A stretch of DNA of 64,000 nt from Mactromeris polynyma (GCA_032209605.1 JASFXZ010000008.1:3906001-3970000), one strand, 5' to 3'. Shown: positions 34,005 to 46,704, counted from the first letter of the stretch. Notes: generated by a model not told the origin, from the letters alone. A program made the numbers and translations.

Positions 34005-35264
34005 AAGGTTGAAGCTGTCCGAGTGTCTAGCATATGTGACCAGGTTGAAGCTGTCAGAGTGTCTAGCATACGTGACCAGGTTGAAGCTGTCAGAGTGTCT
34101 AGCATACATGACCAGGTTGAAGCTGTCAGAGTGTCTAGCATAGGTGACCAGGTTGCAGCTGTCCGAGTGTCTAGCATATGTGACCAGCTTGAAGCTGTCG
34201 GAGTGTCTAGCATACGTGACCAGGTTGAAGCTGTCGGAGTAGCTAGCATACATGACCAGGTTTAAGCTGTCGGAGTGTCTAGCAAAGGTGACCAGGTTGA
34301 AGCTGTCAGAGTGTCTAGCATATGTGACCAGGTTGAAACTGTCAGAGTGTCTAGCATAGGTGACCAGGTTGAAGCTGTTGGAGTGTCTAGCATATGTGAC
34401 CAGGTTGAAACTGTCAGAGTGTCTAGCATAGGTGACCAGGTTGAAGCTGTTGGAGTGTCTAGCATATGTGACCAGGTTGAAACTGTCAGAGTGTCTAGCA
34501 TAGGTGACCAGGTTGAAGCTGTTGGAGTGTCTAGCATACGTGACCAGGTTGAAGCTGTTGGAGTGTCTAGCATACGTGACCAGGTTGAAGCTGTCAGAGT
34601 GTCTAGCATAGGTGACCAGGTTGAAGCTGTTGGAGTGTCTAGCATAGGTGACCAGGTTGAAGCTGTCAAAGTGTCTAGCATACGTGACCAGATTGAAGCT
34701 GTTGGAGTGTCTAGCATACGTGACCAGATTGAAGCTGTTGGAGTGTCTAGCATACGTGACCAGGTTGAAACTGTCAGAGTGTCTAGCATAGGTGACCAGG
34801 TTGAAGCTGTCAAAGTGTCTAGCATACATGACCAGGTTGAAGCTGTTGGAGTGTCTAGCATATGTGACCAGGTTGAAGCTGTCAAGAGTGTCTAGCATAG
34901 GTGACCAGGTTGAAGCTGTCGGAGTGTCTAGCATACGTGACCAGCTTGAAGCTGTCGGATTGTCTAGCATACGTGACCAGGTTGAAGCTGTCAAGAGTGT
35001 CTAGCATACGTGACCAGGTTGAAGCTGTCAAGAGTGTCTAGCATACGTGACCAGATTGAAGCTGTCAGAGTGTCTAGCATACGTGACCAGGTTGAAGCTG
35101 TCAAGAGTGTCTAGCATAGGTGACCAGGTTGAAGCTGTCAAGAGTGTCTAGCATACGTGACCAGGTTGAAGCTGTCAGAGTGTCTAGCATACGTGACCAG
35201 GTTGAAGCTGTTGGAGTGTCTAGCATAGGTGACCAGGTTGAAGCTGTCAGAGTGTCTAGCATAC
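34005..35264. repeat. Minisatellite, 36-bp unit, about 35 copies
   Basis: Unit gaccaggttgaagctgtcag plus agtgtctagcatacgt. At 34327-34542 two unit types alternate as a 72-bp higher-order repeat, present three times without change apart from the last bases. From about 34880 onward several units carry one extra base (tcaagagtg), making 37 bp. Since 36 is a multiple of 3, both strands show long stop-free readings with a 12-residue period (e.g. ARHSDSFNLVTY); the extra-base units break them, arguing against a coding role. Confidence 0.96.
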
Positions 35265-38200
35265 AGTAGCTTTAGTATATTACGCCACAATCATGGTGCC
35301 AGCGAATGCCACATCAGTGTAAGATTGAATAAGTTTGATATATTAACATTTCCAATATGGCTGCCCATTCACTGTTCATTTGTTATTATCCTATAGTTTA
35401 TACTCAACAAGTTCTCAGTTAGTTGCCTCCAAGACACCTACAGCAAAGAAACTTCAGATGTTCTTCTTTTATTTGCACAGAGATTTCATTTCTCTCTTTT
35501 ATTCAAATTCTTTGGATCATACATTAGTTGATTGAAGTTATAGCGGTAAATACCAGAGGTTCAATTTGTAACATAAGAATTGAATACAGTACAAAATATC
35601 ATGTAATAGAATTATTTGGAAAACTCCTTTAACGGAAACATATTACCTGTTATCTTGGAACAAATATAAACCAACAGGTTTAGAATTAGGACAAATATTG
35701 TTTGCATTACAAAATTAAACAAACTAGTTACCCATTAATTAAGAAGTTAAAGCAAAGATCTTTAAAACATGTTCTAAACTTTTTTGACATAATGCATACT
35801 AAGAAGACGGTATACAGATCATTATAGATAAAGAGAAGTCTTTTGTATTATTGACAATTCAAAAAACGATGATTGCTCGTTCGTAACTACGACATACAAT
35901 ACATTGAAAAAAACTCGGTAGTTTGTAAGATGAACATGTGAAACCGATACACCTACAATTTAACAACGCACTACTTCAATCCATTTTGAGCAAATTTTTA
36001 AGACCCAATTATTACAAATTGTTCTGTCAGAAATTGCAGAAAAAAATGTGAATTATTGTACGTGTTCTATTATCATTAAATCACAATTTACAGAAATTAT
36101 CTGACTCAAAAAAGAAGGTTACATGAACACTGAATACACAATTATCACAAAAATTCCTCAAGAGCTTGGCACGAACCAGTAAAAAGTTGTTTAATACAAT
36201 TCAGGTTTGGTGCAAAGGCTGTTACGTTTGTTTTACACCGAAGCCTGTGAATAATCTTAAAACTGAACATAAAATTGACCTTCGTGCATTAATATACTAC
36301 ATGCAGGTGTTCTAGGATTTAAATAACACCTAATTGAAAACTGACCAAGTAAAAAACTGGCAAATTATTATAACTAAGATGCTGACTCATCACCTTTGTT
36401 ATGTTGTTATAATATTAAGATTGTTTAAGCCAAGGTGTCCTATCAAAATATCTAGATAGATTATCTATGTGGCCTTGAATGAGTCCGTTTAACACCATAG
36501 AGATGGCAAGAGTACATGAATATGCATGTTACAGGTCACCTTGAAGCCTTAAAGACTTGACTGAACCCTATAAAAATACATAATTATTTATAATGTCTCA
36601 CAGCCCTAAAAGTGAACAAGGGACTGCTTTTTAAGTGAATGTAGCTCACCTTCCTGCACCATAGAATTTCAAATTCACCTAAAATACAAAGGGCCATAAC
36701 TCCAATGAACTGGACAACACTCATGTTATAAGCAATTAGTATTTTCAAATTTGGGTAAAATCCTACCAGGAGTTTAGGTGATTTAGTGTGAACAAGCTTT
36801 TGTGACTCACAGGCAGAAGGCCCAACAAACAAATATCAAAATGTCTACCTAAATACAGGGAGGCAGTAATAGTAAAGGAAGAGATGTTGATAGATTTGTG
36901 CCCTCAAATCCTTAAAACAATATACACCAAATCATCTAGAAATTGCAATTCATCAAGAATAAAAGTCTTGGCTGGCATTCATGATACCACTAGTATAATA
37001 CCCTTGAACATAAATGTGAACTTTGGAACAATGATCATTTGTCATGCAATATTCCCTATAAATTATACCAACAAATGGTTCCATGTAGCAATATTCAGCC
37101 TTACTTCTATAACATCAAAAGGATCAAGTATAACAATGCAATTAACCCAAGTAGAAGAACTTAAAGGAGCCTTAATTACACCGCTGGTTAATTATTTCTA
37201 GCTTGGAGTCACAAGGGACCATCATGGATATAGATTTGGAAAGCACACATAGGTTAAAGACCATTTCAGCCAGAGATATTTCTTTGCCCAATTATTGCCA
37301 CTGGCATCCCAAGAGAGCCATGAGTGTGGTTGACTTTCTGTGTTATACTATTGATGAATAAATGATTTCTGTTACCAAAGCCTTGGTATTAGATTATTAC
37401 ATACTTCCTCGCTTGTCAAGTACACTTTGTAAGTAGGTTTTTCCTGGCCATGTGTCATGTTACGCTACAATGTGCAAATTTCTCGGAATATGGAAACGTG
37501 GTCTATTTGCAGATATCATCAGTTTGTCTCTACACCAAAAAAACAATATAGTTTCAGAGTTTTCATCTTAATCAATTAAATGATCATGCCATTTTCTTCT
37601 ACGCACGTTATCTCACGTTAGTTGACATTACAATATCTCGAGTAGTTTGCTATGCTATGTTTTGCATTTCATTTATTTAATACCTTTTCCTGAGTTGATT
37701 GATGTTTTTGGTTGCTCTCATATTTTATGCATTGCGTTATTCAATTAATCGAATTTGAAGTCTTCCTATTCTGTGCTAATTGCTTTAATTTGTTTTACTT
37801 TATTGATTAAGATATTTGTCATTGTGTAGTGTCTTGTATTAATGAGTGTTTGCCATGTAGGGTAGTTTCAAACTACTGATTCGACTTTTGTTTAAATGCA
37901 AGACTTGGCGGCAATGTTAGATGTAGAGGGAGATATGCATGCTGTCAGGCTGGTTTTAGCCTACGCAGCAGTATAACAAGGGCATTTCCAAGGCTGTGAG
38001 GCGTTTGTGTTTCTCAAGGTTCTCTTCGGGCTTACCTTTATGTTTAAGTGTTAAGAGCCATCAATTCCCCCTCTTCAACCCTCCATTTGAGTTTTCTTTT
38101 GGTAATTTAAGTACCACCCAATGTTTGTATTATTTCTAATAACAAAATCTAATTGCTTGTATTTTGTAACATTAAAAAAGTATTGCTCGCGAGGAATATT

Positions 38201-38340
38201 ATGGTTATTGTTTCTTAATGTGTTTTGGTTGTGTGTTGGATTTCCCTTTCCCCTGTGGAATTTTTTCACTGTATATAGCGTTTTTGTTGTTTTCCCCAAG
38301 TTTCAGCCTATTGTTGTGATCTTTTCCATCCATTAATTCC
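35265..38340. other. Stretch with no supported gene
   Basis: About 3 kb. Near 36580-36840 is a fragment containing 'acaaagggccataactcc', a repeat phrase also at 18378. A 105-codon plus-strand frame at 36884-37201 has no exon signature. The last 900 bp (37400-38340) is richer in T on the plus strand and may be an upstream part of the R1 element at 38341, but no other copy here extends that far. Confidence 0.4.
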
Positions 38341-38541
38341 CCCCTGTTTGTCCTTTTGTTTCTCCTTAGTTATCCCTTATGGTCTGCCAGGCCATTACAT
38401 GCGCCACTGTTCCCTTACGTATGTACCCTTGAGCATCCTCAAATGCCTTATGTTTTATGGATTGTTGTTTTCCCGGAGGTCTGTGTGGGGAGGCACTGTC
38501 TTATGTATGTGGCATTCCCTGTAGCTACTTATTCTCTCTCT
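38341..38541 (+). mobile_element. Retroposon family R1, longest copy
   Basis: Extends from cctttt/tctccttagttatccc through tctgccaggcc, cttatgttttatggattgtt, gttttcccggaggtctgtgt and tatgtggcattccctgtagc to tacttattctctctctttt, which I take as the 3' end. A reading VCVGRHCLMYVAFPVATYSL is shared with copies at 40385 and 44516, but the frame differs upstream, so coding is not supported. Confidence 0.75.
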
Positions 38542-38679
38542 TTTACAGCAATCACTGTATGGTGTTTCAAGTGTTGATGAAAAAATGAATGGGTGAAACT
38601 TCTTAATGCAGGATCACAAAAACTGTCAGCTGTTAGGTTACCACACAGCAACTAAGAATGTAGGACATTAGCCCCTAGG

Positions 38680-39240
38680 ACATTTGCCCCAATGCTAAAA
38701 TTTGCACATGCGGACATTTGCCCCATTCTGATATTGCACATGCGGACATTTGCCCCATTCTGATATTGCACATGCGGACATTTGCCCCTTTCTGATATTG
38801 CACATGCGGACATTTGCCCCTTTATGATATTGCACATGCGGACATTTGCCCCTTTCTGATATTGCACATGCGGACATTTGCCCCTTTCTGATATTGCACA
38901 TGCGGACATTTGCCCCTTTATGATATTGCACATGCGGACATTTGCCCCAGTCTGATATTGCACATGCGGACATTTGCCCCTTTCTGATATTGCACATGCG
39001 GACATTTGCCCCTTTCTGATATTGCACATGCGGACATTTGCCCCATTCTGATATTGCACATGCGGACATTTGCCCCTTTCTGATATTGCACATGCGGACA
39101 TTTGCCCCATTCTGATATTGCACATGCGGACATTTGCCCCATTCTGATATTGCACATGCGGACATTTGCCCCTTTCTGATATTGCATAGGCGGACATCTG
39201 CCCCAGTCTGATTTTGCACATGCGGACATTTGCCCCTTTC
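38680..39240 (-). repeat. Left-arm array, 32-bp unit, about 17 copies
   Basis: Unit tgcggacatttgccccattc plus tgatattgcaca, with T/A and G/C changes at a few positions. Three units make 96 bp, so long stop-free readings appear (e.g. GANVRMCNIRKGQMSACAIS); these are artefacts of period and composition. Confidence 0.95.
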
Positions 39241-39642
39241 TGACAAATTGAGTAACCAGTGTCAATAATTAAAGCATACCTTTGCACATGCGTTAAAAAC
39301 AAATTTATATAAAGTTCTGTTGAGAGAATAAAAGAGAGATGTTCTGTCAATAACAATTAACACTTATTATCACAAACAAACTTCAAAAGATTACAATTAT
39401 ACAAAGTACCAATTAAGTTCTCTCATTTAAGGTTATTATCAGTTAACACTATTTATCACAAGATCCAAACTTCTTTGATGTTACTCAGTTATGAAATACT
39501 TATTTAAGTATTCATTTTAAGGCATATATTGCAGTAAACTTTCCCTATTATTGAAATGATAATAATATAATTAATATAAAGGAATAAATATCTATTCAAT
39601 ATATTTCCTATTCCCTTTTTCCTATGTTGAAGGGTCTAATAT

Positions 39643-39893
39643 AGGGGCAAATGTCCGCATGTGCAATATCAGAATGGGGCAAATGTCCGCCTGTGCAATA
39701 TCAGAATGGGGCAAATGTCCGCATGTGCAATATCAGAATGGGGCAAATGTCCGCCTGTGCAATATCAGAAAGGGGCAAATGTCCGCATGTGCAATATCAG
39801 AATGGGGCAAATGTCCGCATGTGCAATATTAAAATGGGGCAAATGTCCGCATGTGCAAATTTTAGCATTGGGGCAAATGTCCTAGGGGCTAAT
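39643..39893 (+). repeat. Right-arm array, 32-bp unit, about 7 copies
   Basis: The same unit as the left arm in inverse orientation (ggggcaaatgtccgcatgtg plus caatatcagaat). Two copies have gcctgtg. The shorter array explains the unequal arm lengths. Confidence 0.95.
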
Positions 39894-40384
39894 GTCCGTC
39901 TACCAGCAACTATAGTCAAGTGAGAGAATCTCACTAAGGGTCAACAGTTCTGTTTGCTGTCTTGTGACCCTACTATTTGAGGGTGGACACATTGGTAGGT
40001 ACTTAAACCAACACATCCAGTAAGTAATTGTAAAACTATATCGATGGTGCTGATCAAAACTCCGGAATTGAAATTTTGGCGCAAAATTTTACTCATAGAT
40101 AAGAAAGTCTGCAAAATTTCCTGCACATTTCTGTCTAGTCGTCTCATTTGTAAATGACGTTACTTCCACACAGCTGCCTTCTTTATGTGAAAATCCCATA
40201 TATAACTTGACTCCATTTTTCATTGTAACTACAAGGTGCATAAAAGGATTTCAGCACCAATTTACAGTTATGGGATTTAGGCCACTTGAAAAGCCATTGT
40301 ATTGTTTGAAGCCAGAATGTTGTATAAAATGTGCAGCTTTAATAGTCAAGTAAACAACAATCACAATTATTGAGGTACGAAAAG

Positions 40385-40540
40385 AGAGAATAAGTTGCTA
40401 CAGGGAACGCCACATACATAAGACAGTGCCTCCCCACACAGACCTCCAAGAGTACATACATAAGGGAACAGAGGTGCAAGGAATGGCCTGGCTGCAAGGG
40501 AGACAGCAAAGACGGACTCTTTTTTGGCGCAGCTGTACTA
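40385..40540 (-). mobile_element. Retroposon family R1 copy with internal deletion
   Basis: Starts at gagagaataagttgctacag and shares ggaacgccacatacataaga and cctccccacacagacctcc, then jumps to gtacatacataagggaacag, skipping about 40-50 bp present at 44516-44715. The distal end adjoins family Q sequence at 40545, suggesting one inserted beside or into the other. Confidence 0.7.
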
Positions 40541-40544
40541 ACAT

Positions 40545-40805
40545 GGCTATGCTGTTTGCATATCAGTGTTGTGTAAACCAATCACATCTTACGTTAACTA
40601 CTAAGCCAACTGTAACCTTGACGCAGATTGGTTAATCGTGCGATAAGCGATACGTTACATTACCGACATCCTACGAATTATAGTGATTTTACTGAAATCT
40701 ATTTTGGACCAGCAATCGGCAATTTTTAAGTTGCACAAAAAAATATTAACCTTCAAATTGCACCGACCATCTTTTTCATGATATTTCTTATTATGCTTAA
40801 CCTGG
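40545..40805 (-). repeat. Dispersed repeat family Q, copy 3
   Basis: Reverse-orientation match to 12870-13180 and 24831-25145, including tgtttgcatatcagtgttgt, ccaatcacatctta, actgaaatctattttgg and caaattgcaccgaccatctt. More diverged than the other two. Confidence 0.65.
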
Positions 40806-41360
40806 CTGAACTTATTCAGCATATCCACCTTGAAGTTCCTCTGACATGTCATTAATGACATTATCTGATTTTCTATTAAAAGGTACAGAGGTATGTTACC
40901 TGCGACATTCATAATTTGCGGAAATTAATGTATTTTTGCAATTACAGCTAACATGCTACGAGACATATCATCAATTTGATTTTCTGAATCTGTCAAGGAT
41001 AGACTCACTGCTACCAATCAAATCGAATGATTCTATACGGAAAACTGTACCCTATTTGTTTCTTTATTGATAAACAATGAATCGGAATGACCTCATTCCA
41101 TTAATATGGAATATTCTCTCTGAAAATAAACAGAGAATTTTGACTATCAGCTAACAGACACAAGAAACAGAGACAGAAATTGGTTATATAAAACTTACAA
41201 TTTTCATCCCAAAATAAACATTCAATTATTCCTGAAGTAAAAAAAGGATTCTACAATTATAATGGAGATCTAATATATACATAATTCAGCATTTGTTTCA
41301 GATACTCCATAGCTGATTGTTGTAAATTTCATAAAAAATTCCCCGATGATACTCATAATT

Positions 41361-41440
41361 ATACAGTAAACTCGGCTTATACCAATATTCAGGGGACCAA
41401 AAGATTTATATCTCTATATCCTAAATTCCTAATATCATAT
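41361..41440 (+). mobile_element. Possible half of a TA-flanked MITE
   Basis: Starts tacagtaaactcggcttata, a typical terminus, but no matching inverted end is found nearby. It sits about 185 bp before the element at 41547. Confidence 0.3.
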
Positions 41441-41546
41441 CCAGGGTGGACATTTTTGCAAACAAAACTGCAATACTAGAAAGTGTGCTTAATTAAGAAA
41501 TGGGTATTAATGATTATGTAGCATCAAACTTCAATTATGACATGTA

Positions 41547-41710
41547 TACAGTCCGAGCTCGTTCATCAGGTCCGAAATTTCATTTTGAATAATCTGTGGT
41601 TTGGAATAGCTTATTTCAATTAGAAGAAGATACAACAGAACCTGATATTTATTTCGGATAATACCAAGTATTCGGATATAAGGTTGTCGAATAAACGAGG
41701 TCCAACTGTA
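41547..41710. mobile_element. TA-flanked MITE (family M2), 164 bp
   Basis: Starts TACAGTCCGAGCTCGTTCAT and ends AAACGAGGTCCAACTGTA; the ends are inverted repeats of about 17 bp with mismatches, including TA. The interior block tccgaaatttcattttgaat is shared with 56437-56570. Tc1/mariner-type non-autonomous element. Confidence 0.7.
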
Positions 41711-42800
41711 TTTTATTGAACTACTTTAGCGCCATCTGATTATAAAAAAACTTAACTTTGAATTTTGTAACTAAATCTGCTTCTTTCTTGCTTACGTTTT
41801 CAAATCAGAAGCAACTCTGAGTCAACCACTTATCAAATGGTTTACTTTTGCTCAATAAGGAAGGTAAGAATTACTACATGTAGGTAGTAACTCATATAAT
41901 TTAAGGCAGACCCAACAGTCTATCATTTGTCATGTGTATTGTAATATTTCCTTTGACAATGTTGTATGTATAAATGTACACATACTTTAACTCTCATAGA
42001 GTATGTCAAAATTATTATTTTGTAAATTGTATACGTTGAATGATAACTATCATACTAAAATCCAGATATAAATAAATCATTCTGTTCTGTTCTTGTTCAA
42101 TAAATTAGCTGTAATGCGACTGAAATCGGTGTCACTACGCAGTGCTGAAGAATATACTGAACAGAAAACATGTTCAGTCCAGGATTTAATCATGACTGTT
42201 GTTTTTCACACCTTTTGTTGACAAGATACAATGAAACTGAACAACGTACCTTCTAATTATCACATTCAAATAATGATGTCAATGGTGTCATTCAGTCTGT
42301 GTTAAAGATTAGGTGTCATAAATATCTTGAAAAGTGTAAAATGTAAGCGTTTAGGTTCCAATTAGAGTATATGATTGTATCCAAAATATTGCAATATCCA
42401 ATAGCATAGTGTATGAAGAATACTATATAGCATTCTCCCTTGGCTGCATGGTTAGGCATCCTGGTATGGGTCCATTCTGATATGGCCGGTTGGTGAGCCA
42501 TGTGCCTACCTGTCTGGTGCCTGTCATTAAAGGATAGGAATCGGAAAGTAAATGTGCTCAGAAAGTAGGTGTCACATAAGTCAGAAATTGCTGGCCCTAT
42601 AAGTAGGGATGCAATATAATAAAAAAACACTTGAGTTTACTTTATAGAGCCAGCTTGCTGGGACCATGAGTTATGCACCATATTAAGCAGTCTATTGCTG
42701 TAAGCGTTATTATTCTTTATATCTATATTAATGTTCTTTTTCAGAAGGCCACATATTTGACAAGTCTAATGTTTTGTAACTTAATTGATACATGGAGACT
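41711..42800. other. Stretch with no supported gene
   Basis: About 1.1 kb. Around 42420-42560 a GC-richer block (ggccggttggtgagccatgt) is part of a 104-codon minus-strand frame containing GRHMAHQPAISEWTHTRMPN. No exon boundaries are convincing; it may be an element fragment. Confidence 0.4.
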
Positions 42801-43106
42801 TGTCCTGCGCAGTTAGTTTATTGGGTAAAGCGCTTGAACGCTAATCTAGTGGTCATAGACTCGAAACTTGGGCAAGGCGAATGATGTTCTTTTCAGACAA
42901 TTTGACTGAAGATAATGTATCTAAAGTCATTTGTTCTCCACCTCTGAAATCTGACTTTATGTGGAGAAGTTGTCAGTTGCTTGCGGAGTCCCAGGTTTGT
43001 TACCCATGAGCCCTTATTAGATCAACTGACTGTCAGAAATAACTGAAGAACACTAGAGAAATCTTGTAAATCCCATATCAAACAAACAAAAAACCAAATA
43101 AATAAA
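42801..43106 (+). mobile_element. tRNA-derived SINE with conserved central domain, copy 1
   Basis: The head is tRNA-like: A-box region agttagtttattgggtaaag and a B-box-like tagactcgaaac. The centre carries gtcatttgttctccacctc and tgtggagaagttgtcagttg, then cttgcggag. The tail is A-rich (aacaaacaaaaaaccaaata). The central block is also at 57289-57492 and resembles conserved central domains reported for mollusc SINEs (Meta-type), recalled from memory. Confidence 0.68.
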
Positions 43107-44515
43107 GATTGCCAATATTCCAGGTACAGTAACAGGTAATAGTGAAACTATAGAACTTTATGCAACAAGTCTTGGATGAATTTTTTATCAACCAACATTT
43201 TATGACTTCAGCATTGATTAGTTCACAGAGCAGATCTAGGGGATTGTTACCTACACTTATATAATCCACAATTTTGCACTTTTCATACTGTTTTTTAAAA
43301 CTGTTTTAAAATGTTAAAACATTCAAGAAATACAGACTAAGGAAGCCTGATTATAATGTTGAAGTTATGCACTACCTCAGCAACCACTTTACCTACACTT
43401 TATTAGAATGTTTTTTAGTTTGATAACTCATGCATTGTATCCAATGGAAGCTGGCACAATTACTATGACAACATTGGATAAGAACAAGGAAGATGACAGA
43501 CAAACATAAGAAAAGTAAAACGTAATTATTGTTCTATATTCAAAAATAGCTATTTTCACATTAAAACCACAATGCATTATATCACAAAACCATGCATTGC
43601 TTCAAGCCAGTGCCTCTGAAAACTGAAGGATAGGCAAAAAGTAAATGGACATTTTCTCCTGTGAGAAAAGTATCATAAATATTTATTTGTACTTTTCTTG
43701 GAACTATAAATCTCGGTCAACATCAGTTCACGTTTCATTCTCTGAGCATTACATTTCCCCTATAAATCATGATGCAATCCCATCTTTACAATACTGTATG
43801 ACCGCTAAAATTGAAGCTTATAGCATCTTATAATCTCTCAAAATGTAAGTTGTCATGAGAAAGACAGCTTTCTTGGCTGACCTCCACCTTACAGTTTCTT
43901 ACAGGTAAATAAAATCTGAGCAGGAATTGAGCCACATACAAGGTGTTTATATGCTATATTGTGAGATGTACATAAAGATAACTACAAGGAGTGCATCGTT
44001 ACACATAAAGTACCTGACAACATGTAAATATAAACATGAACAATAACTACGTGAACAAAGAGGAAAGGGGCACAAGAAACAAAAATAAACGAGGTGGTGG
44101 AAAGAGGAGTACCACCTAACATTCAGTGGCAGCGACATCACTAGGGGGTTAAACCCGAGGTTTATAAGGGGTGCACTCTACCTCACAATGATCATGGGTC
44201 ACCTATATACAACAAACTTTAATAGCATAAATACAAAACATCCTACTTAACACGTTTGGAATAACTTTAGAAATTATAGGAATTAAACCTGGCAGGACTA
44301 CTTTTAGTATAATGCTGCATGCATTCCTTGGAACAACATCATGACCTATTCTGCAAGTGACAGTTAAAAAAAAATTTGAGAGTGGGGAAAGTAGGTTATT
44401 CCCACTTTTTGGACCGAGTCTTTGTCATCAACGCCGTTCAGTGAACAATGCATCCAAATTTTATCACCAGCAGTACACATTCCCATCCAGGCACAGGTGA
44501 TCTTTAGATATAAGA
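43107..44515. other. Stretch with no supported gene
   Basis: About 1.4 kb, AT-rich. Near 44128-44170 the phrase ggcagcgacatcactagggg looks like an element terminus, without a visible partner. Confidence 0.4.
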
Positions 44516-44715
44516 GAAAGAGAGAGAATAAGTTGCTACAGGGAATGCCACATACATAAGACATAATGCCTCTCCACACAGACCTCCGGGAAAACAACAG
44601 TCAGTGAAACATGATTTAAGGCATTTGTGGAGGCTCAAGGGTGCATACCGGTATGTAAGGGAACAAGGGCACAAGGAATAGCCTGGCTGACCATAAGTGA
44701 TAACTAGGTGAATCA
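44516..44715 (-). mobile_element. Retroposon family R1 copy, near full visible length
   Basis: Runs from agagagaataagttgctaca through gccacatacataagacataa, tgcctctccacacagacctc, ggaaaacaacagtc and aagggaacaagggcacaagg to gcctggctgaccataagtga. It covers about the same span as 38341-38541 in opposite orientation. Confidence 0.75.
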
Positions 44716-46704
44716 AAGAGGAATGAAATGGTCACCCTATTTAAGTCTTTTGACCATCTGTCAACTATCAACTTGACTCAAACCTTGCTAATCCTGAATT
44801 GTTCAGGTAAAATTTGTAAAAAGATCCTCTGCTAAAACCAACCTTATCTGCTCTCTCTTGCACTGTTATTCATTGATCTTGCATAACAAAAAACTAGACA
44901 TGTCCAATTGTTTCTAGGGTTTCTGTCTCGGCAATCTTCTGGATCTAGGCTACACATAATTGCTGGTTTGAGAGTTGGGAAACGGAGAAACCTAATCATA
45001 TATTATGCTGAACATGATGTGTGCACTCATAGCCAAATCTTTCAATTAGTTTTTGAAAAATATCACAATGCTTAACACTGTCCATAGGCAGGAAGTTTAT
45101 AATTGAATGCTCCTCTAATGTGGAGTTCAACTAGTCCTAACACCATCTATGTATAAATGACAATTACAAATAAAATAAAACATTGAGCACTTAAGTGTAC
45201 AACTACCTCGAAAGCACTTAGAGGCATGGAAAACTATACATACAAGCACAAAGGCATAGGGATACAATGTTGGGTGTAAATGCAACAGTCAATGGCAAAA
45301 CAATGCGGCAGGATTTTAAACCTGCGACAATATAAACCAACTCATTACCATTTGAGTCAGCAAAACATACCATGCATACTTCTTGGTAACAAACCAATTA
45401 AATAAAGTTTATCTTGCAAAAATGGTTCCAGATACCATTTTAATGACAACAGTGCTCAATGTGAACCTCTTCAGCAGAAAAAAGACATATATAACCTATG
45501 AGAGTTTCAAGCAAAGAGAGTATTGATTGCTGCAGAGTTTTACTGCAAAGAAATTCTAGAAGTGATAAGAAAACGATGCTATCTTTCTTCAAATCTGATA
45601 AAGAGATACAACTGTTTTCTGATTCATGCACATGATCATTTTTTGTTTAAATTTTTCGGAGTCTGCAAGTCTGAGATTGCTGTCAGAATATAGAGAGTAA
45701 CTGGATTAATGTCATGCTGAAAATTGCTAAATTAGACAGAAAATATGATTAATTTCATTTTCAAGGGAAATAGGGATGCAGTTTCATATTTTGAGGATAA
45801 ATAATATTTATTTTGCCACAGTTTCTGCAATATGTAATATTTATTTTAGTAGCTTAATTTGAAAATATGAGGTTATGGATTTGTGGCTAGAATATCTTGG
45901 ACAAATTAATACATGGGAGTATAAAAAATGGGAGTTAATAACATTCACATCAATAAAACACATCACATCATTACATTGGACATGCAACATGAATGATCTA
46001 AATAATAACAATGCACGAAGCTAAATGAGTTACATCATGCATAATGACCTAAATCTGCAAAAATAACTGATTGCAACTAGTAAATTGTCTCAAACAGCTT
46101 GATGGTACCACAGTAATATTTCAGGTATAAGTACAGAGCAAGGAAGAAAACATTGACAATTCAAAACTTCCCCTTGACAAATCCACACATCAGACAATAG
46201 TAAGGTACACATAGGGAAGCAACACAAAAGATCATGACATTGACATTGAACACTACATCATTAACAAACTCAAAAACATCATCATGTATGAAAATACTGT
46301 ATACAGGACTGCTAGCACAGCAAGAAGACAATTTAGATAATGCAATTGCTAACTGCAAACATTTTGTTAGTGAAAACTTGCTTCAAATTCCTCCAAATAA
46401 AGTCTGAAATTTGTGAAGCCAAAAATTATTAACCAAAGCCAAATGCCAATCAAGTCATACAACACAGATGCCGTGAGTTCGCCAACTTTACCAGACAACG
46501 AATTTGATAACTGTGAACAACTTAAAGGCATGCCAAATATACTTAGTATGTTAATATATAAACATCTTCATAAACATAATAAAAGAAGCTTTCTGAAAAT
46601 AATGGAAAACCTTTCTGATCGACCAAATTAGACTTTTCTTTTGTTCATTTAGTACTGAACACAACTGCTGACTTCAAAGTTGGGAGTTTGACATGCAAAT
46701 GTAA
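44716..46704. other. Stretch with no supported gene
   Basis: About 2 kb, AT-rich, with a faint tRNA-like B box on the minus strand near 45320. A 72-codon frame at 46413-46631 (MKPKIINQSQMPIKSYNTDA) has no exon boundaries. No other signal. Confidence 0.4.

Larger units (their letters stand above)
38655..39903. mobile_element. Foldback-type transposon with repeat-array arms
   Basis: Two inverted arms flank a roughly 400-bp AT-rich, non-coding centre. Both outer ends carry the same block in opposite orientation: ggacattagcccctaggaca, then tttgccccaatgctaaaatt, then tgcacatgcgg. Each arm continues into tandem copies of a 32-bp unit (left about 17, right about 7). Outside, the 9-bp direct repeat cagcaacta is at 38646-38654 and 39904-39912. 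Inverted ends, internal tandem repeats in the arms, a unique centre and a 9-bp duplication together fit Foldback-like elements; 9-bp duplications also occur in Mutator-like elements. The 6-8 bases between the duplication and the paired block match poorly. No transposase: non-autonomous. Confidence 0.72.

Noticed and set aside
33954..34994. Open reading of about 346 codons on the minus strand with repeated ARHSDSFNLVTY
   Set aside because: Produced by the 36-bp array; interrupted wherever a unit gains one base, and several frames on both strands are open.
36884..37201. 105-codon plus-strand frame
   Set aside because: AT-rich, no splice sites or recognisable motif, and shorter than needed to stand out from the many chance frames.
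38652..39356. Cys-containing repeat protein (GANVRMCNIRKGQMSACAIS)
   Set aside because: Reading of the 32-bp arm repeats of the foldback element; the right arm gives the same peptides in inverse orientation.
38646..39912. CRISPR array
   Set aside because: Units are contiguous with no unique spacers, occur as inverted arms, and the DNA is animal.
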